Source: Parcubacteria group bacterium (GTDB taxonomy: Bacteria; Patescibacteriota; Patescibacteriia; UBA2169). From it: a stretch of 17,881 nt of DNA. Positions 13,300-17,881 of this stretch are shown here, piece by piece (position 1 is the stretch's first letter; the number at the start of each line of letters is the position of its first letter). The stretch is taken from assembly GCA_016177305.1 (NCBI GenBank), contig JACOVK010000060.1, positions 1 to 17,881 on the forward strand, read 5' to 3'. The position numbers and the translations under genes are program-made. The notes below the pieces were generated by a model, which was not told where the DNA came from, did no database searches, and saw only the letters and a program-made list of their open reading frames with translations.

Positions 13300-16200
13300 T
13301 TAATTTTGCGCAATCACCAGTTTAAGGCTGGCTGCTTCCGGAAGCGCCGCAAGCAGAGATTCCGGGACATAGACGATGTTTACCCACTGGTAGAGAAAAG
13401 CCTCAAAATCGGCGGCAGATACAATGGGCCGCTTTTTGCCGTCGCTCACGACGTACACCGCGGCGGAATCGCCCTTTACCAGCGTGCCATCCGGATAGGT
13501 TAGGGCAGTGCCGGCTGTGAGCGCATCAAACTGCGCAGGACTGATAGTGGCTACATTCTTGAACTTGAACGCGCGCTCATTGAAGATGGAAGCAGACGGA
13601 ATCACGCGGCTCGTTCTGTTCTCAACGTAGTATACCGCAGGTGCGCCCGCAAGTTTTACGAGATCGCCGGTGTAGCGGGCATCCGTGGAATCAATCACTG
13701 CAATTGAAGGGTAGCCCGCGAGGAATCCGAATTCCACCTCAACTACGTCGTTGAATGAGTAGCCGCGGCCAAAAAAGATTGCCTCAGAAACAATTGGAGC
13801 GATTCCGCCGGAAGCGGACACGCGGTACACCGCGGGATTGCCTAGTTCTTTGGCAAGCGTTCCTGCGCTGAATAAGACGTCTGTTCCCTGTTCGTACAGA
13901 GCAAGTTGGTTGCTTGAAGGCAGGGTAACCACGTCATCCCAGTTGAACTGGGATTCAAAAATCGCAGCTGAACGGATGAGGTGCTTCTGGTCAGCGCTAA
14001 TGTGCCACACCGCAGGTGAATTTGGAGCCTTAAGCAAGGTGCCGTTCGGGTACACGCCGACCGCGCTTCCAAGCACCTGGCCCTGGCTTGGGGCAGTATT
14101 GTCTTCCGTGCCCGGAGCAGGAGGATTCACAAAGCTCAAGAGCCCGAACAAGGTAAAGTGGTTAGTGCTCGCGGTTACGGTTCGCGTGGTTGCGTTAATG
14201 GTTGAATCCAGCGCAACCCATGCATCCGTGGTCTCATTGAAGTATGCAACGCGCAGTTTGGACGCGTCAGTGGCGCCGAGCTGCGTTGCAGTGTACGTAA
14301 AGCTCAAGGTTACGGGTTGGGTGAACGTGGTCACCGCTGCTCCGGAACTCGCCGCCACAATGTTCACGATGCTTGAGCCAACAACGCTTCCAATGCTTGA
14401 TGCGAGCGGAGCGCTTGCAATTTGCGAGCTCGTGGCCTCGGAAACTGAAATCGTGGTGTTGCTGGTGAACGTTCCCTGCGGGACCGTCACCGTGGAAGTT
14501 GTTCCGCTCGGCAAGGTTGTGGAGAGCGAGCCGCCGCTTTCTGAAACCGTCTTTGCTGAAGACGTGGTGGTTTGCGTGCTGGTGGTGCCCCCGCCGCCTC
14601 CGGAAACCGGGGCAGTAATCACCGCATTCTGCTGGGTCTGCAGGCTTGCCTCGTTGCTTACGAGAGAGCAGTTTGCCGCAGTGTCGCAGATGTAGATGAC
14701 TGCATAGTAGTTAGAGCCGGCAGACAGGCCCGAGAGCGCAAGCGCTGCCGTGCTTGCGGTTCCCAGGTTTGAGTAGCCTGAAGTTGATTTGCTGATGAGG
14801 GTTCCGTTTGCGCTGGTTACGCCCAAAGACGTTGACCAGTAGAATTTGTACGTTGAAAAATCAGACGCGCTGTACGTGGAGGTCCAGCTGAAGTTTGCTC
14901 CGGTCTGGCCGCTTGATGCTCCGGCGAGCGTGGTGATTGCCGGTGACGGGACCAGCGTATCAATGGTGAGCGTGTTTCCCGCAACCGTGCCAAGCGCATT
15001 AGCCGCGTAGTCAGGCGCGTTGCTGATGGTTATTGTTGCGCTTCCGTCTAGGTACGCAGCCGCATCATCCGCATTTACGGTGTAGGCATAGGTCCACATG
15101 GTCCGGCTGGTTCCGGAGAGCGTCAAATCTGTTGCCGCGACATCAGTCGTTCCCTGCTGGTTGATGGCAATCTGCGGAGTTGTGCTGATCGGTTCAGAGA
15201 ACGTTGCGGTAATAGTAAGCGCTCCCGTTTTTGCGGAGGTGACCGCCGCGCTGTTCTGGGTGTAGGCAATTGATGCGGTCGGTGCAAGCGTGTCTTTTGT
15301 CCAGGTATTCAAAGCAGTGCGGCTCCCCTGGTTGGAAAGCGGATTTGCGGATGTGTCAAAAATACCGCTGCCGTTGATGTGCACGTACAAGGTATTTACG
15401 GACTGGCCCCAGGTGGAAATAGTGTTGATGTCCGCCTGTGCGAGTGTAAACGTAACTGTTGCGCTGTCCGTGGTGGAAACCGTTGCATTATCTAAAGTCA
15501 GGCTGTTGCCGCCGCTTGATGCGTCTGCAAGCGTAATCTGGCTTTTGACTGTTGCGGACACGTCAATGGTTTCGTCAAAGACAAGCGTCAAAACGCCGGT
15601 TGAGTGCACATAGGTGTTTGAGCTGGTTTGCATCTGGGGCGGAATGCCGTCTGTGGCGGTGTACCGCACGGTCTCGGTCGCGTCAGAATTTGTGGTAAGC
15701 GTGTTTCCGCTTGAAGTTACGGTCACGAGCACCCAGTATGCGCCTGGAGTGTGCGAAGCTGAAACCCGGATGTTGGGCCCGGAAATAGACGTGTCTGTGA
15801 CGGTTGCACCAGTCAGGTCCAGGCTTGTGCCGTCTGACAACGCCACTGCCGTGGTGCCCGTGAATCCGTGCCCGTTAATGGAGGTGATGGAAACCGCGCT
15901 TGCGTTGTTGCCCGTGGAAGGCGTGACACTGGTCACGATCGGGCCAACCGTAATGGTTGTGGTGTCAGAAGTTGCTGGAGTTCCGTTGGTTGAAAAACTT
16001 GCCTCAATGGAGTGGTCCGTGCCGGTAAAACTATTCCCGGCCGCAACAGTCGCGTTAAAAGTGATGATTTCCGTGGTGCCTGAAGCGAATGCCCACTGGA
16101 CCGTGTCAGAATCAACCGCACTCGCGGTTGCGGCATTGCCGGAGACCGTTGCCGTAGAACCAGAAACAAAGGCAAGGTTAGCGGGAAAATCAACCGTAAG

Positions 16201-16440
16201 CGCGGTTGCCGCGCTATCGCCCAAGAAGAGCATGCGAAAACTCAATTGGTCGCCTGGTTCCGCACGGACCGTAGAATCATAGGTTGAAGCGGAAGAATAC
16301 GTTGGATGCGTATTGTTCTTGGCGCGCATCTGGATGGTGCCCGCAAACGCGTCAGTCGCGCCGAACACAAACACCGCGAACACGCCCGCGATCACGAGGG
16401 TTTTTGAAATGGAGCGGATTGAAAGGTAAGAGTGGTTCAT
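13300..16440 (-). CDS. Large secreted modular Ig-like surface protein with four C-terminal repeats
   Basis: 1046 residues. A signal peptide spans about 1-33 (hydrophobic LVIAGVFAVFVFGATDAFAG). Then come a DUF11-like beta domain at about 36-165, an IPT/TIG-like domain at about 166-262 (VGPIVTSVTPSTG, GHGFTG), two Ig-like domains at about 266-385 and 386-495 (both with TF.EPI or VFDETI strands, as in bacterial Ig-like repeats), a fibronectin type III-like domain at about 498-603 (YKFYWSTSLG, GLSAGSNYYAVIY), a Gly/Thr/Ser linker at about 610-630, a ZU5-like beta domain at about 632-770 ending HFTLFGLL, and four repeats of about 60 residues at about 795-1046, each with an L-x-K...AVY.V core. An adhesin or surface-layer-type role is inference. 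There are two cysteines close together in the fibronectin domain and no catalytic motif. It is the downstream gene of a run with the 370-residue protein, separated by 76 bases containing a dispersed repeat. Confidence 0.93.
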   Translation of the reverse strand: MNHSYLSIRSISKTLVIAGVFAVFVFGATDAFAGTIQMRAKNNTHPTYSSASTYDSTVRAEPGDQLSFRMLFLGDSAATALTVDFPANLAFVSGSTATVSGNAATASAVDSDTVQWAFASGTTEIITFNATVAAGNSFTGTDHSIEASFSTNGTPATSDTTTITVGPIVTSVTPSTGNNASAVSITSINGHGFTGTTAVALSDGTSLDLTGATVTDTSISGPNIRVSASHTPGAYWVLVTVTSSGNTLTTNSDATETVRYTATDGIPPQMQTSSNTYVHSTGVLTLVFDETIDVSATVKSQITLADASSGGNSLTLDNATVSTTDSATVTFTLAQADINTISTWGQSVNTLYVHINGSGIFDTSANPLSNQGSRTALNTWTKDTLAPTASIAYTQNSAAVTSAKTGALTITATFSEPISTTPQIAINQQGTTDVAATDLTLSGTSRTMWTYAYTVNADDAAAYLDGSATITISNAPDYAANALGTVAGNTLTIDTLVPSPAITTLAGASSGQTGANFSWTSTYSASDFSTYKFYWSTSLGVTSANGTLISKSTSGYSNLGTASTAALALSGLSAGSNYYAVIYICDTAANCSLVSNEASLQTQQNAVITAPVSGGGGGTTSTQTTTSSAKTVSESGGSLSTTLPSGTTSTVTVPQGTFTSNTTISVSEATSSQIASAPLASSIGSVVGSSIVNIVAASSGAAVTTFTQPVTLSFTYTATQLGATDASKLRVAYFNETTDAWVALDSTINATTRTVTASTNHFTLFGLLSFVNPPAPGTEDNTAPSQGQVLGSAVGVYPNGTLLKAPNSPAVWHISADQKHLIRSAAIFESQFNWDDVVTLPSSNQLALYEQGTDVLFSAGTLAKELGNPAVYRVSASGGIAPIVSEAIFFGRGYSFNDVVEVEFGFLAGYPSIAVIDSTDARYTGDLVKLAGAPAVYYVENRTSRVIPSASIFNERAFKFKNVATISPAQFDALTAGTALTYPDGTLVKGDSAAVYVVSDGKKRPIVSAADFEAFLYQWVNIVYVPESLLAALPEAASLKLVIAQN

Positions 16441-16444
16441 AGAG

Positions 16445-16511
16445 TGATGTCATTGGGTTCAAGCGTCGCGGCCGCAAAGGAGCGTCCACGCCGCCGCCTC
16501 GCAATGACAGC
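16445..16511. repeat. Dispersed repeat, family B (GTCATTGCGAGG type), intergenic copy
   Basis: It shares ordered blocks with the copy inside gltX (1755-1862): TGATGTCATTGGG at 16445-16457 (one mismatch), AAGCGTCGCGGCCGC at 16461-16475, TCCACGCCGC at 16485-16494 and CCTCGCAATGACAGC at 16497-16511, the last three identical. It occupies nearly all of the space between the two secreted-protein genes. The minus-strand reading begins GCTGTCATTGCGAGG and ends ATGACATCA, so the ends are partly inverted (GTCAT/ATGAC). Confidence 0.85.
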
Positions 16512-16516
16512 TGAAT

Positions 16517-17629
16517 TTAATTGACGGTTATATGCGCCTCCTGCTCATCATCACCCACCAAAATGGTGTAGGTGCCTGAACTAATGGCAGCAGGAATTTC
16601 CGCAGTCAGCACGCGCTCGTTAATCCGGGAAAGACTTTCCAGCGCATGCACTTGTCCGGAACCAGCCTTGCTCAATAAGAGCTGGAGGTTCTCGTCCAAA
16701 TGTATGCCCTGCAAGACAATAGTTCGTTTTTGGCCGGAGCGCACCACGCTCGGAGTGCTCGCAACCACGATGGCGCGGTTTTTTGAGGGAAAGACTTCAA
16801 ACGACAAGGTGCCGGAAACCTGCTTGCCCGCTTTGTCGTACAACCCAACCGTGTACGTTCCCGCATCCAGGCCAGCTGGGATGCCCGCTTCCAAAAGGTC
16901 ATTTGAAACCAACCGCCACGCCATGTTCCGGCCTGTTTGGAGCACCGCAAGCCGCGCAATGCCCGCGAGGTCTTCCCCGGCAATGAGCACGCCGGTTCCC
17001 AAATCTTCATAGGCGCGCCGGGGGTTCATGCTGTACGCTTTCGGGGCAACGTAAGGCTCTTTGGCAATTGAAACGCTGGAGCGCTCCAGCGTGGAATACA
17101 GGCTTACCGCGGACCGGCTTTTTAGTTCAGAAAAACCGTTCGCGGAAACTGTTACCGCGCTCTCAAGCAGCGGAGCCTCGCCGTTTGCAAATGAGGTATT
17201 CTCGGTTATGCTCGTCTGCCAGGAGAAGTCAAGGAACTCACCCGGCAAAAGCTCCGGAACCGCGACTCCCTGCTTGGTGAATAATGCGTCACCCGTTACG
17301 CCCAGGGCGCGGCTTGAGAATGAGCCTTCGCGGTACGCGTCCAAGGCGTTCGTTTGCGCAGCCACGCGGATGCCGCGTATGGCGTCCGGATTGTCCGCGG
17401 AAAGCCGAATCAGCACAAAGTGCTCAAGCGCGTCTCCAGGCTGCGCAGCCGTTGCCAACTGCCACTCGGTTTCTTTGGCCGAGAGGTTGCGCACCAACTG
17501 CCGCACCTCAAGCGGGAGCTTGTTTCCGGCAATGTTTGCCTCGCGGACGAGGAAGAATAACACTGCCGCAAGCACGCCGAGTGCGGCAATTTTCTTCACA
17601 TGCATGCGGATGTAGGTGAAGGCGCGCAT
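16517..17629 (-). CDS. Membrane-anchored extracellular protein with Ig/IPT-like C-terminus, function unknown
   Basis: 370 residues. A basic start is followed by one hydrophobic segment at about 12-29 (IAALGVLAAVLFFLV), best read as an N-terminal anchor or uncleaved signal. Residues of about 45-160 form a beta-rich domain resembling the first domain of the 1046-residue protein (EHFVLIRLSADNPDAIRGI, LPGEFLDFSW). About 240-285 is a short Ig-like unit (GTYTVGLYDKAGKQVSGTLSF), and 288-370 is an IPT/TIG-like domain (STPSVVRSGQKRTIVLQGIHL to the end). No enzyme motif is seen. The ATG at 17629 follows the previous gene's stop by 4 bases, so it belongs to an operon; a start at 17605 (MHVKK) is also possible, and neither has a Shine-Dalgarno site. 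A structural or scaffold role at the cell surface is inference. Confidence 0.85.
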   Translation of the reverse strand: MRAFTYIRMHVKKIAALGVLAAVLFFLVREANIAGNKLPLEVRQLVRNLSAKETEWQLATAAQPGDALEHFVLIRLSADNPDAIRGIRVAAQTNALDAYREGSFSSRALGVTGDALFTKQGVAVPELLPGEFLDFSWQTSITENTSFANGEAPLLESAVTVSANGFSELKSRSAVSLYSTLERSSVSIAKEPYVAPKAYSMNPRRAYEDLGTGVLIAGEDLAGIARLAVLQTGRNMAWRLVSNDLLEAGIPAGLDAGTYTVGLYDKAGKQVSGTLSFEVFPSKNRAIVVASTPSVVRSGQKRTIVLQGIHLDENLQLLLSKAGSGQVHALESLSRINERVLTAEIPAAISSGTYTILVGDDEQEAHITVN

Positions 17630-17633
17630 ACGG

Positions 17634-17881
17634 TTAGATTATGAAGAGCTGGATATCGTACGTAACCACAGCTGGGAACGTTGCCTCATTGTCATCTGCG
17701 GTCACAGTGATGGTCTGGCTGCCGGTTGCCCCGTTTGCAAAATACGTAAACGTGACCGTGACGCCGTTCTTGGTGCTCGCGGTAATCGGCGACACCGGGC
17801 TCGGGGCAACGGAAATGGCTCCCGTGGAAGGCGTTGCCGTGTAGTCCAGATCCTCATCATTCACATCGGTCAGGTCAAAAC
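17634..17881 (-). CDS. C-terminal end of a secreted Ig/cadherin-like protein (5' end outside window)
   Basis: The frame is open from the window edge to the TAA at 17634-17636, giving 82 readable residues from FDLTDVNDED to IQLFII. The pattern DLDYTATPSTGAISVAPSP, NGVTVTFTYFANGATGSQTITVTA, TYDI is that of an extracellular beta-sandwich of the Ig or cadherin type, rich in Thr, Val and Asp. The Asp-rich VNDEDLDY resembles calcium-binding linkers of such domains, but that is a guess. The protein ends straight after the domain, with no sortase signal or terminal anchor. It lies 4 bases upstream of the 370-residue gene and is presumably the first visible gene of the surface-protein operon. Confidence 0.8.
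   Translation of the reverse strand, partial: FDLTDVNDEDLDYTATPSTGAISVAPSPVSPITASTKNGVTVTFTYFANGATGSQTITVTADDNEATFPAVVTYDIQLFII

Noticed and set aside
13300..14056. The four-repeat regions as a DNA tandem repeat or CRISPR
   Set aside because: The repeats are visible only at protein level; the DNA units are diverged, and there are no identical direct repeats with spacers.
13838..14695. Long plus-strand open frame opposite the 1046-residue protein
   Set aside because: It is the complement of a Thr/Ala/Ser-rich coding strand, which naturally lacks stops; the predicted protein has no recognisable features. The same holds for plus-strand frames over the M23 gene.
1..17881. tRNA or rRNA genes, phage, transposase or plasmid functions
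   Set aside because: No cloverleaf with a GTTCGA-type T loop, no rRNA words and no transposase, integrase or replication-initiator protein could be recognised in either strand.

Overview
The window looks like a piece of a Candidate Phyla Radiation (Patescibacteria, probably Parcubacteria-type) chromosome. Grounds: compact gene order with 4-base start/stop overlaps, several start codons placed almost at the transcription start, a reduced PriA-like protein without ATPase motifs, big modular secreted proteins, and an exported family (positions 4744-6171) that I associate with CPR and Actinobacteria. TGA is used as an ordinary stop (gltX, the PriA-like gene, def), so this is not one of the CPR lineages that recode UGA. 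The lineage call is from memory of families and cannot be proved here.

Left part, minus strand (38-4090): a WecG/TagA-type glycosyltransferase fused in frame to an RppH-type Nudix hydrolase, then gltX (glutamyl-tRNA synthetase) overlapping it, then an EnvC-like M23 peptidase with its own promoter.

Middle, plus strand: a self-contained transcription unit (4127-4671) made of a strong extended -10 promoter, a roughly 260-base leader packed with hairpins, a 49-codon ORF behind a perfect Shine-Dalgarno site, and a textbook terminator. I cannot assign it to any known RNA or protein family, and it is the best candidate here for something undescribed. It is followed by a secreted lysozyme-fold-like protein with four C-terminal repeats, then by a tight cluster: extradiol-dioxygenase/MEMO-like protein, degenerate PriA, peptide deformylase (def), methionyl-tRNA formyltransferase (fmt). 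The last two form the formyl-Met start and end of protein synthesis.

Right part, minus strand: an ABC-2 exporter (ATPase then permease) followed by a cellulose-synthase-like membrane glycosyltransferase, transcribed from a leaderless promoter at about 13233-13261. Upstream lies an apparent operon of secreted or anchored Ig-like proteins: one cut by the window end, one of 370 residues, and one of 1046 residues that ends in the same four-repeat module as the 4744-6171 protein.

Dispersed short repeats run through the window. Two families appear both between genes and, in frame, inside the essential genes gltX and fmt, where they encode extra peptide segments.
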